Part shown: one piece after another, positions 9,801 to 16,834 of the stretch | Layout: the number at the start of each line of letters is the position of its first letter | How positions within the stretch are numbered: position 1 is the stretch's first letter | NCBI GenBank assembly: GCA_964642165.1 | Contig: CAZXOC010000004.1 | Coordinates: 1 to 64,000 of the forward strand | Length of the DNA stretch: 64,000 bases | Source: CAYRVX01 sp964642165 | GTDB lineage: Bacteria > Planctomycetota > Phycisphaerae > SM23-33 | Direction: 5' to 3' | Position numbers and translations under genes: made by a program | Notes under the pieces: model-generated | Database searches by the model: none | What the model saw: the letters and a program-made list of their open reading frames with translations, nothing else | Told to the model about the DNA's origin: nothing

Positions 9801-10218
9801 GTCCGACCCGCCGGGCCACCGGGGGCAGCGAGCCCTCGCGGACCAGTTCCGCCAACAGCGGCGATTCGCGACGCGGGTACCAGCTCGCCAGCTTGCCCTC
9901 CCGAACGAGCCGCTCGGCCAGGTCGGCCGGGATGTGGTCCTCGCCCGCCGGGCGGAGGGCCGCGGCCGCGTCGCGCTGGCTCTGGGGGACGTCGACGTGG
10001 ACGATCACCGGCCGGTTCGCATCCAGGGCAATGTCCCGAAGCGCCCGGGCCTCGGCCAGCTCGGCGGGCGTGTAGGACGGGGGCGGACGGTCGGTGTCCG
10101 GCTGGACCAGCCAGGCGAAGATCGCCAGCACGGCGAGGACGATCAACCCGCCGGCCAGCCAACTCAGGCGACGCAGCGCCGCCCCGACCGCCTGGATGGC
10201 ACGACCTGACCTGACCAT
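6814..10218 (-). CDS. Fused family-5 solute-binding protein and OppB-type ABC permease
   Basis: 1134 residues, about twice a normal OppB. A first membrane segment (about 18-38) anchors a family-5 extracellular solute-binding domain (about 130-740; IGEYGGTWLRAGL near the front, RFRQALSLAIDREL in the middle). A second membrane segment follows at about 775-797, then an OppB-type permease core (PYIARRLLIMVPTLLIIS, and an EAA-type loop DELKKPYVVTAMAKGVRP around residue 1020). Separate genes normally encode binding protein and permease; here one continuous frame does, with no internal stop. The binding domain would be tethered outside the membrane beside its own channel. It heads the minus-strand operon, and the 225-nt divergent gap to the GH4 gene must hold its promoter. 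The substrate is unknown: peptide by family, oligosaccharide by context. Confidence 0.85.
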   Translation of the reverse strand: MVRSGRAIQAVGAALRRLSWLAGGLIVLAVLAIFAWLVQPDTDRPPPSYTPAELAEARALRDIALDANRPVIVHVDVPQSQRDAAAALRPAGEDHIPADLAERLVREGKLASWYPRRESPLLAELVREGSLPPVARRVGPEPIVLKGVDGIGEYGGTWLRAGLTVNEIIAFTWQMSGCGLFQWSPQGYPIRPHFAKGLESRNGDREFILALRKGLRYSDGHEVDADDILYWWRCEALDKTLGGSPPPWMQPGGKPGTLERVDKYHVKFTFQEPYGLFPEILTRGGDILYSPEHYLRQYHPDPKIGDEERIGEILRAHRLGTRRAVYALVRGLDNPELPSLRPWLCRKRQTVPPMMLVRNPYYGAVDANGNQLPYVDQVLIDVKLDKMLPQTIAGGKITMQSTNVRYRDYTELMSRRRLNGYEVLHWYPGQRSNYVIFPNLIRVVHPGDPATRWKAKLLADKRFRQALSLAIDRELCIRAEYKGQGRPSQVSPGEGSPFRHDRSANAFVRHDPDEAGRLLDELWRDLGGDPARRDREHFRTFPDGTQMTFYLDYCENTGFGPSQFVVDDWAKVGLRVLPRHRARSLFIVDKNTANFDLNVYFSGCEFTPLLSARLYVPTDAGAYYATRWGSWYYQGGYYKKDGGALERGAIPVPRDHPMHRAIALYERARQASSLADQRRVFNQVLDIAAENVWSISVATAPPQLAVVKEGFRNVPRKALAGEVFTPPSHLAPETFFFARRADRKHTPGARAAIMDALRSPEPLRPREAGTHVGGSVIRWLIVGVVALFGLLVVVRHPYIARRLLIMVPTLLIISISAFVIIQLPPGDFLTARIVQLEEAGMDSARVQEELNDLRRMFHYEEPAWKQYGRWMGFHWFATFDEKDRGLLQGNLGRSMETLKEINAVIGDRIVLTFFISLGTILFTWAVAIPIGIYSAVKQYSPGDYLFTFVGFLGMCIPGFLLALVLAAVTDIEGLFSAEYVARPEWDVGKVLDLLKHIWIPVLVMGVTGTAGMIRVMRANLLDELKKPYVVTAMAKGVRPMKLLFKYPVRMALNPFISSIGGLFPRLVSGGSIVAIVLSLPTVGPLMITALFSQDMYMAGSMLMVLSLLGVLGTLVSDLLLLWLDPRIRFGGGSR

Positions 10219-10443
10219 CGCACTCCGCGCTGCGTGAGGCAGCCGGGGCCGCCGCCTTTTTCCGGGGCACGCGCCCCGGGAACTTCGTGCATCGGACCCG
10301 ACGTGCTGCTAGAGAATAACCGTCCTCCCGGGCGTTTGGCCATGCCGGGGGCGTCGCGGAGGCCCGGGCGGATCGTCCGGCGAGAAGTCGCCGCCCGCCT
10401 CGGGGGCCTCGACGACGCCCCCGGACACAGACGAGAGGCAGCG

Positions 10444-11775
10444 ATGCTGAAGATCGTATTTATCGGCGCCGGCAGCCAGTTCGGCGCGACGTCGTTCGTG
10501 GACATCCTGTCCTTCGAGGCCCTGCGCGACAGCGAGGTCGTGCTGGTCGACGTCAATCCCAACCACCTGAGGCCCGTGGCGGCGTACGCCAGGAAGGTGG
10601 CCGAGCACCACGGCGCGCCGACGAAGATCGCCGAGGCCCCGGACTGGCGCGACGGCGCGCTGGACGGGGCCGACTTCGTCATCACCTCCTTCGCCCAGGG
10701 AGGCCCGGCCTATCGCGGCGAGCCGTTCCGCAGCGACATCTGCATCCCGCTGGCCCGCGGCATCCAGCAGAACGTGGGCGACACGGTCGGGCTGGGCGGC
10801 GTCCTGCGGATGATGCGCACCGCGCCGGAGCTGGTCGCCATCGCGAGGGACATGGAGCGCCGCTGCCCCCGCGCCGTGCTCATCAACTACGTCAACCCCA
10901 TGAGCATGCTGACGCGGATCCTGAACCTGGCGTGCCCGGCCGTACGCTCCTACGGGCTGTGCCACAACATCCAGGGCGGCATCCGCGAGATCGCCCACTA
11001 CGTCGGCTGCACGCACAAGGACCTTCGCTTCGAGGCCGCCGGGGTGAATCACCTGGACTGGTTCCTCCGCGTGGAGTACCTCGACGGGCGCGACGCCTAC
11101 CCGGACCTGCGCCGGGCGGGCGAGGACCCCGCGAACTACCGCCGCTGCGCGTCGAAGTTCGAGCTGCTGAAGCACTTCGGCTACTGGTCGGCCGAGGGCC
11201 CCGGGCACGTCGCCGAGTACGTCCCCTACTTCCTGCCGCGCGACGAGGACCGCGAGTCGATCTTCGTCAAGAAGCGTCAGCCGCCGCCGGCGTGGGACGA
11301 GACCCACCCGCGTTGGGCGGCGGACTCCGACCTCGTCCAGCAGCTCGACGGGCGCAAGGCGATGGACCTGAAGCGCTCCTGCGAGTACGGCGCGCACCTC
11401 ATCCACGCGGCGAGGAGCGACAACGTCCACCGCATGCACCTGAACGTGATGAACGCCGGGCTCATCGCGAACTTCCCCGACGACACGTGCGTGGAGGTCT
11501 GCTGCACGGCCGACCGGGCGGGGGTGCACCCGCACCGCGTGGGACGGATGCCCGTGGCGTTGGCGGCCCTGTGCCGCGGCATGGCCGACATGCAGACGCT
11601 GGCCGGCGACGCCTTCCTCGAGCGGGACCTGCACAAGGCGTTCCTCGCCTGCGTGCTGGATCCGGCGACCGCCGCGTCCGCCGCCCCGGCCCGCATCCGC
11701 GAGTGCTTCAACGAGCTGCTCGAAGCGCAGCGGCCACTGCTCGAGCCCTACTGGGGCAAGGCGCTGCGCGTCTAG
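10444..11775 (+). CDS. GH4-family NAD-dependent glycosidase (alpha-glucosidase/alpha-galactosidase type)
   Basis: 443 residues from the ATG at 10444, preceded by AGAGG. The N-terminus is the dinucleotide-binding loop (IGAGSQFG). The GH4 metal ligands are present: C173 in GLCHN and H203 in VNHLDW. NYVNPMSM near 150 is a further family signature. GH4 enzymes cleave alpha- or beta-glycosides by an oxidation-elimination mechanism needing NAD+ and a divalent metal, in the cytoplasm, so it may act on sugars brought in by the divergently encoded transporter. The exact sugar specificity cannot be read from the sequence. It is the only plus-strand gene in the first 16 kb and converges on the SASA gene 16 nt downstream. 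Confidence 0.9.
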   Translation: MLKIVFIGAGSQFGATSFVDILSFEALRDSEVVLVDVNPNHLRPVAAYARKVAEHHGAPTKIAEAPDWRDGALDGADFVITSFAQGGPAYRGEPFRSDICIPLARGIQQNVGDTVGLGGVLRMMRTAPELVAIARDMERRCPRAVLINYVNPMSMLTRILNLACPAVRSYGLCHNIQGGIREIAHYVGCTHKDLRFEAAGVNHLDWFLRVEYLDGRDAYPDLRRAGEDPANYRRCASKFELLKHFGYWSAEGPGHVAEYVPYFLPRDEDRESIFVKKRQPPPAWDETHPRWAADSDLVQQLDGRKAMDLKRSCEYGAHLIHAARSDNVHRMHLNVMNAGLIANFPDDTCVEVCCTADRAGVHPHRVGRMPVALAALCRGMADMQTLAGDAFLERDLHKAFLACVLDPATAASAAPARIRECFNELLEAQRPLLEPYWGKALRV

Positions 11776-11791
11776 GCGAGGCCGGTGGGCC

Positions 11792-12877
11792 CTACTTGCC
11801 GAGCAGCTCGGCCATGGCCTGGCCGAAGGCCTTGCCCATCTTGTAGTAGATCCGGGCGCTGCCGAGGTAGTGGTAGCCCCGCTCGGAGCCGATGTTGTAG
11901 AACGTCACCCAGTCCGGGCCTCGCCAGATGCCCTTCTTGACCATCTCCTCGACGTCCGGCTCCCAGAACTCGCAGGTCTTGGCGAACGCGACGTTGCCCT
12001 TGAACTCGGGCAGCTTCGTCGCCGCCTCCTGGGCCTTCTGGAAGTCGCCGCGCTTCCCGCCCGCCCCCAGCTCGCCGATGACCACCGGCAGCTTCGGCGC
12101 CTTCAGGTCCTTGCGGACGTCCTTGACCAGTTGGGCCAGCCGCTTGGTGAACGTGGCGTACTTCTCCCCGCGCTGCGACCCGTCGACCATGTCGTTCCAG
12201 CCCTGGAAGAAGACGAACCCGGCCAGCTCGTAGCCGCGCTTCTCGTCGTACTTGGGAAAGTGCTCCTTGAGGTGGCCCAGCACGTCGCGGACGTGGGCGA
12301 GCATGTCCCGGTAGGCCTTGCCGTACCGCGCCCTGACGTCGGCCATCGTGGTCTCGGGCTTGCGCTTCCGGGCGCGGGCCAGCTCCTGCTGAAGGACCTC
12401 CTCCGGGGGCATGGCGGCGCCCGGGGGCAGGAAGTCGCGCTTGACGCTCCGGCCGCCCCAGCAGGTCTTGATCAGCAGGACCTGCTCGTCCACGTGCTCG
12501 CCGATCACCCACCCGAAGCCCAGCTCCGGGCCCATCTTGATGTCGTTGACGCCGAAGCCCGGCTTGAGGTTGCCGCTGCGCTCGCCGTCGGTGGTCCACA
12601 CCCACACGTCGCGGCGCTCGGTCCAGCGGCCGTCGCGGTCCTTCCAGTGCTCGTACTCCTTGGCGGTCTCCTCGTTGTAGATCAGGTACTCCAGCGTGCG
12701 CAGGGCGGCGTGGCCCTGCATGTTGGACTGGCCGGCCAGGATGAAGACCTTCACCGGCCCGTCCTTGGCCATCGGCCAGGGGTCCTTGTTGAAGGCGGAT
12801 TCCGGCACCTTGGCCGAGCCCGCACCGGCGCAAAGACCCATCATCACCAGAGCCGCGGTCCATCGAAGGCGTGCCAT
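11792..12877 (-). CDS. Secreted SASA/SGNH-family carbohydrate O-acetylesterase
   Basis: 361 residues. A signal peptide (MARLRWTAALVMMGLCAGAGSA) precedes a SASA domain. The nucleophile is S51 in LAGQSNMQG; block III is seen as FFQGWND near 230, and a late His in SERGYHYLG could complete the triad. The enzyme should remove acetyl groups from sugars outside the cytoplasmic membrane. ATG 12877 is preferred because AAAGGA lies upstream and the signal peptide starts there; an earlier in-frame ATG at 12913 would add 12 charged residues. It follows the double-module SASA gene on the same strand after about 100 nt. Confidence 0.88.
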   Translation of the reverse strand: MARLRWTAALVMMGLCAGAGSAKVPESAFNKDPWPMAKDGPVKVFILAGQSNMQGHAALRTLEYLIYNEETAKEYEHWKDRDGRWTERRDVWVWTTDGERSGNLKPGFGVNDIKMGPELGFGWVIGEHVDEQVLLIKTCWGGRSVKRDFLPPGAAMPPEEVLQQELARARKRKPETTMADVRARYGKAYRDMLAHVRDVLGHLKEHFPKYDEKRGYELAGFVFFQGWNDMVDGSQRGEKYATFTKRLAQLVKDVRKDLKAPKLPVVIGELGAGGKRGDFQKAQEAATKLPEFKGNVAFAKTCEFWEPDVEEMVKKGIWRGPDWVTFYNIGSERGYHYLGSARIYYKMGKAFGQAMAELLGK

Positions 12878-12974
12878 CGGAGTTTTCCTTTCGCCAGGAG
12901 TGAGAGCCGTCAACGAAAGCGATACCTCGAGTCCACCCTACGCGCCCGGGGGGTGGCTGTCGAGCGCTTGCGGG

Positions 12975-15900
12975 TCAGCGGCTCGCAAACGGCAGCGCCG
13001 GGAAGCCCTCGCGGTTGTACAGGTTGGCGGCGGCCGGGGCCGGCGCCCAGGCGTAACGCACGGCGACGGGCCCGTGGACCTTCCCGCAGGTGACGACGAC
13101 CGTCTCGCCCCGGATCGCCGCCGTCGCGTCCCGCCAACTGCCGTCGGCGCCGGCGACCTGGAACCCGCCGGGCGCCGCGCCGCGCGCGGGCTCGACGCCC
13201 TTGCCGGCGACCGCCCTGCCGACCATCAGCCCCCCGCCGACGTGGTCGAACTCGACGACGACGCTCCCGCCGTCCGCGCGGTGCTTCCGGTACGTCGGGC
13301 CCGTCCGGACGGACGCCTTGCTCACCAGGGCGGCGGCCCACTGCGCGGCGCGGAGGCCGGGGGCCGCATCGCTCCTCGACGTGTCCCTCAGGTCGTACGT
13401 CGCCAGGACGGTGGTGTGCGGGATCCGCGCCAGTTGGTTCTGGGCGTCCCGCAGCCGCACCCAGTCGTTCGGGTCGTCCGTGGCCCGGCTGTCGCCGCGG
13501 TCGGGGCTGTGCATCTGGACGAAGCAGACGGGCAGGTCGTCTCGCCCGAACGCCTTCCGCAGGCCGCCGATCAGGGCCTTCGCCTTGGGCAGGTACGCCG
13601 GGTCGGCGACGCTGAAGGCCTTCGGCTGGATGATGATGCCGCGGATCGCGGCGGGCGTGAAGCGGTGGATCACGTGGTTGTACGTCGTCGTCGGCGCGCG
13701 CTGGTAGTCGGGCGGGCCGGGCAGGCGCGGCGGCTGGGTCAGCTCCCGATAGGTGACGTCGCCCCTCCGCAGCGTGCGGCGTGTCTTCGCGACCCACGCG
13801 GTCACCGCGGCGAGGCCCCGGAGGTACGCCTGCTTGCCGCGCGGGGTGAAGGGCGTCCAGGTGGTCACCGTCCTGCCCAGCGGCCCCAGCTCGGCCTCGA
13901 ACGCGCGGAAGCCCTCCGGCGGCGTCATCGACTCCAGCGTCGAGGCGCCCAGGCCCACGATGCCCACGGGCGCCCCCGTGCGGCGCGCCAGGCCGAGGCC
14001 CAGGTAGCAGGCGTCGTTCCGGAAGTAGCGGCTGGCGGGCGTGTAGACGGACCAGCGGCCGCCATCGCCCGCCGGGGCCTGCGGGCGCCGGGCGTGGTTC
14101 CTGTGTTCCCACACGCCGGCCGACGCGCTGGCGCAGATCGGCGGCAGAGACTCGCTGCCCGCCCGGAGCTCCTTCGGCCCCCCCACGTGCCAGGACTGGG
14201 ACAGGTACAGCCACACGTCGCCGACGAACACGCCCTTGACCTGGACGGTGCGGTTCGGCCCCTTGACCACGAGCGGTCGGCCGGTGGTCGACGCGGGCAT
14301 CGGGTCGAGCTCGGCGCGCCACCGGCCGAAGCGGTCGGCGGCGGCGGTCTTCGTCTGGCCGGCGAAGGTGACGGTGACCTTCCGGCCGGGCTCGGCCCAG
14401 CCCCACACGGGGGCCCTGGCCTCGCGCTGGAGGACGCAGTTGTCCCCGATGGCCGCCGAGAGCCGCACCTCGCGTCGAGCGGCCCTGCCGCCGCGGCGCC
14501 CGGCCGGAGAGCCCTTGGCCCGGCCGGTCGGCTTCGCTGCGGCCGGGCACGGACGATCGATCGCGTAGTCGCTCGTCGTGTTGAACTGTGCCGCGGGCAG
14601 GCCGGCCTGGTTGTAGAGGAACGGCTCGTCCGCCTTCGATTTCCAGCAGTACCGCACGTCGGTCGGTTTGCTCAGGCCGTCGGCCCAGACGAGCAGCCTC
14701 TCGCCGTCGATCCTCGACCGGGCGGGGACCCAGTTTCGGCCGTCCGCGGTGATCTCCAGGTTGATCAGCTTGCCGTCGGGCAGGCGCTGGGGCGGGTCGA
14801 GCCGGTTCTTCTTCCCGATGAACAGCCCGCCGTGGGTGCAGGTGAACTCGACGACGACCTTGCCGCCCTCGACGCGATGGCGCCGGTACAGCGGGCCGGA
14901 GTAGACCACGTCCTTGCCGTATCGCTTGGCCAGGGCCCACAGGGCGAGGCGTCGGCCGGAGTCCCATTTGTTCGCGGGGTGCAGGTTCATGTCGAGGTCG
15001 AGCAGGACGGCCATGCCCGAATTCGGGATGGTGAAGTAGCTCTGGAACTGGCGGTCGCGGACGCCCGGGCTCATGTACGAGCCGCAGCGCTGCATCTGGA
15101 CGAAGTAGAACGCCAAGTCGGCGGGCTTCTCGCCGGGCGCGGCGAAGAGCGTTCGCCAGGACGCCGCCATCGCCTCGATCTCGTGCAGGTAGCGGGCGTT
15201 GGCGTAGTCCGACTCGCCCTGGTACCAGAGGATGCCCGCGACGGCATACGGCACGAGCGGGTGGACGCGCCCGTTGTAGAGGATCGTCGTGCCGCGCCCC
15301 CGGCCCTGTCCGTCATCCGGCTCGGGCAGCATCGGCTGGGGGAACGGGAACGGGTGGCCCTGCGCGACGTCCTCCCGGGCCTTCGCGGCCCAGGCGGCGA
15401 TCTCATCGACGGCCGCCTCGTAGGCGGCCCGGCCGATCCTCGTGCTCGGGTACCACGCATCGACCGTCCGGGCCGTCTCCGCCAGCTCGCCCCGCAGCCA
15501 CCAGCCGAAGCGCGGGATCCACTCCCTGGCCGTGCTGCCCGCCCAGGCGTTCCAGAGCAGCCCCTGCGGGATGCCGGTCTCCTTGTAGATCCGCTCGGCG
15601 AAGAAGAAGCCCACGGCACAGCATTCGGGCGTCGTCCGGTCGGTGCAGACGTGCCACCGGTTGGGCCTGGTCAGGCGCTTTACGCGCGGCGGGCTCGACG
15701 GCGGCGGGGGCGGCACGAGCTTCGTCTGGGGGTACTTGCTCCCGCGGCTGGCGACGTTCAGGTAGCGGATGTGGGGGTAGTCCATCCGCTGGCCGTCGGG
15801 CAGCCAGGACCGGCGGACGTCCCGCCCCATGTTGGACTGCCCGCCGGCGATCCAGACGTCGCCGACCAGCACGTCCCGAAACGTCACCGTGCCCGACGCG

Positions 15901-16181
15901 CCCTGGACGGTCAGCTCGCGCGGCTCCGTGCTGGCCTCCAGCGGGGCCAGGCGGACCATCCAGCGCCCGTCCCCCCCGGCGGCGGCCGTCCCGCGCTGCC
16001 CGGCGAAGCGGACCGTGACTCTCTCGCCCGCCGCGGCCGTGCCCCAGATCGGCACGGCCTTGCCCCGCTGAAGGACCATGTGGTCGTTGAGCACGCTGGC
16101 CGGCTCGACCGCCGCGGCGCTGCCGCCCCACGAGGCCGCCAGCAAGACCAGCGGGTACCATCGGCGATGCCCGGTCCGCAT
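12975..16181 (-). CDS. Tandem sialate O-acetylesterase: active module plus degenerate second module
   Basis: 1068 residues with an N-terminal signal peptide. Module 1 (about 25-540) has the full SASA layout: a beta-sandwich start (VLNDHMVLQRGKAVPIWG), nucleophile S116 in GGQSNMG, WYQGESD around 320, LHPANK around 400 with the expected His, and a C-terminal YNQAGLPAAQF. Module 2 (about 570-1068) repeats the architecture (DNCVLQREARAPVWGWAEPG, ending YNREGFPALPF), but GQSNM has become SQSWH (near 662), the WYQGE block has become IIIQPKAF, and the HPxNK block is missing. The first module should deacetylate O-acetylated sugars. The second probably binds or is inert (inference). It likely shares a transcript with the single-module SASA gene downstream. 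Confidence 0.85.
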   Translation of the reverse strand: MRTGHRRWYPLVLLAASWGGSAAAVEPASVLNDHMVLQRGKAVPIWGTAAAGERVTVRFAGQRGTAAAGGDGRWMVRLAPLEASTEPRELTVQGASGTVTFRDVLVGDVWIAGGQSNMGRDVRRSWLPDGQRMDYPHIRYLNVASRGSKYPQTKLVPPPPPSSPPRVKRLTRPNRWHVCTDRTTPECCAVGFFFAERIYKETGIPQGLLWNAWAGSTAREWIPRFGWWLRGELAETARTVDAWYPSTRIGRAAYEAAVDEIAAWAAKAREDVAQGHPFPFPQPMLPEPDDGQGRGRGTTILYNGRVHPLVPYAVAGILWYQGESDYANARYLHEIEAMAASWRTLFAAPGEKPADLAFYFVQMQRCGSYMSPGVRDRQFQSYFTIPNSGMAVLLDLDMNLHPANKWDSGRRLALWALAKRYGKDVVYSGPLYRRHRVEGGKVVVEFTCTHGGLFIGKKNRLDPPQRLPDGKLINLEITADGRNWVPARSRIDGERLLVWADGLSKPTDVRYCWKSKADEPFLYNQAGLPAAQFNTTSDYAIDRPCPAAAKPTGRAKGSPAGRRGGRAARREVRLSAAIGDNCVLQREARAPVWGWAEPGRKVTVTFAGQTKTAAADRFGRWRAELDPMPASTTGRPLVVKGPNRTVQVKGVFVGDVWLYLSQSWHVGGPKELRAGSESLPPICASASAGVWEHRNHARRPQAPAGDGGRWSVYTPASRYFRNDACYLGLGLARRTGAPVGIVGLGASTLESMTPPEGFRAFEAELGPLGRTVTTWTPFTPRGKQAYLRGLAAVTAWVAKTRRTLRRGDVTYRELTQPPRLPGPPDYQRAPTTTYNHVIHRFTPAAIRGIIIQPKAFSVADPAYLPKAKALIGGLRKAFGRDDLPVCFVQMHSPDRGDSRATDDPNDWVRLRDAQNQLARIPHTTVLATYDLRDTSRSDAAPGLRAAQWAAALVSKASVRTGPTYRKHRADGGSVVVEFDHVGGGLMVGRAVAGKGVEPARGAAPGGFQVAGADGSWRDATAAIRGETVVVTCGKVHGPVAVRYAWAPAPAAANLYNREGFPALPFASR

Positions 16182-16226
16182 TCGTTCCAGCTCCTTGTCC
16201 TGGTGAACGCCGCGTATCCCGCCAGG

Positions 16227-16721
16227 TCACTCGTCCATCTTCCCGATCTCGGCCTTGAGCTGCTCGACCTGGTCCTGCAGCTGCTTCACCTTCCTGGCGA
16301 CCTCGGGGTTCGCCTTCTGGATATAACGCCGCATCCAATCGTCGGTGTCCTGGAACTCGCCCAGGTGGTAGAGCGCCCCGCGAACGGCCGGCTTGCGGAT
16401 CGGCCAGACCGTGGCCTGGAACATCCCCGCGGGCGGCGACCCGCCCGCGCGCGGGTCACCGGGCTTGCAGGGCAGGCGCAGCCTCGGAGGCTTCTTGCCC
16501 GCGGCCTCGGCCTGCTCGACCTTCTTCGGGTGCTCGGCCCGGGCTCGCTCGCACGCCTGCTTCCACTCCCGGACGACCTGCCGGTGGTACGCCTCTCGCT
16601 CCCACTTGGCGGTCTCCGCGTCGTACGCCGCCAGGGCCTTCCGGACGAGGTCGCTGTCGAGCTTGTCCAGCTCCTCGCGCGTGCACCGCGTCTGGGCGGT
16701 CGCCCCGCCGCCCCCCGTCAT
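16227..16721 (-). pseudogene. Central fragment of a sialate O-acetylesterase-like gene
   Basis: A 164-codon open frame. Residues about 95-130 (PAGMFQATVWPIRKPAVRGALYHLGE) match the SASA block around the WYQGE motif, here YHLGE. The preceding segment (REELDKLDSDLVRKALAAYDAE) matches the charged helical insert common in these esterases. The N-terminal beta-sandwich and GQSNM are missing, and so is the normal C-terminus; it ends in a short coiled coil (ARKVKQLQDQVEQLKAEIGKM). Its upstream end abuts the hairpin repeat at 16715-16818. A remnant of a broken gene is the most likely reading, but a free-standing small protein cannot be excluded. Confidence 0.55.
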
Positions 16722-16818
16722 CCGGCAGAATGGGCGCTTGCGGATGCTCGGGTCAGCGATAGAATCGCCAGAAAGGCCGACGGCGCTCGTCGGCGAGAAG
16801 CTATCCAGGAAATCCCGG
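16715..16818 (+). repeat. Hairpin-containing repeat, left copy (probable IS end)
   Basis: About 104 bp, closely similar to the reverse complement of 22554-22667. Shared blocks include CCGTCATCC, TTGCGGATGCTCGG, TAGAATCG, GAAAGGCCGACGG and CTATCCAGGAAAT. A hairpin with arms GCCGACG and CGTCGGC lies in the middle, enclosed by GATAG at about 16758 pairing with CTATC at 16801. The outer end, read inward, is CCGGGATTTCCTGGATAG, which resembles the outer ends of the other copy and of the site at 23351-23368. It lies just upstream of the GH95 gene. Confidence 0.6.
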
Positions 16819-16834
16819 GTAAGGAGTCACGCAA

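Noticed and set aside
7231..10209. A plus-strand open frame of 992 codons
   Set aside because: Antisense to the binding-protein/permease fusion, whose family motifs are clear.
10262..10279. Hairpin CCGGGGC-ACGC-GCCCCGG in the divergent gap
   Set aside because: As a terminator it lacks a T-run in the proper position on either strand and lies between divergent starts; reported only as a hairpin.
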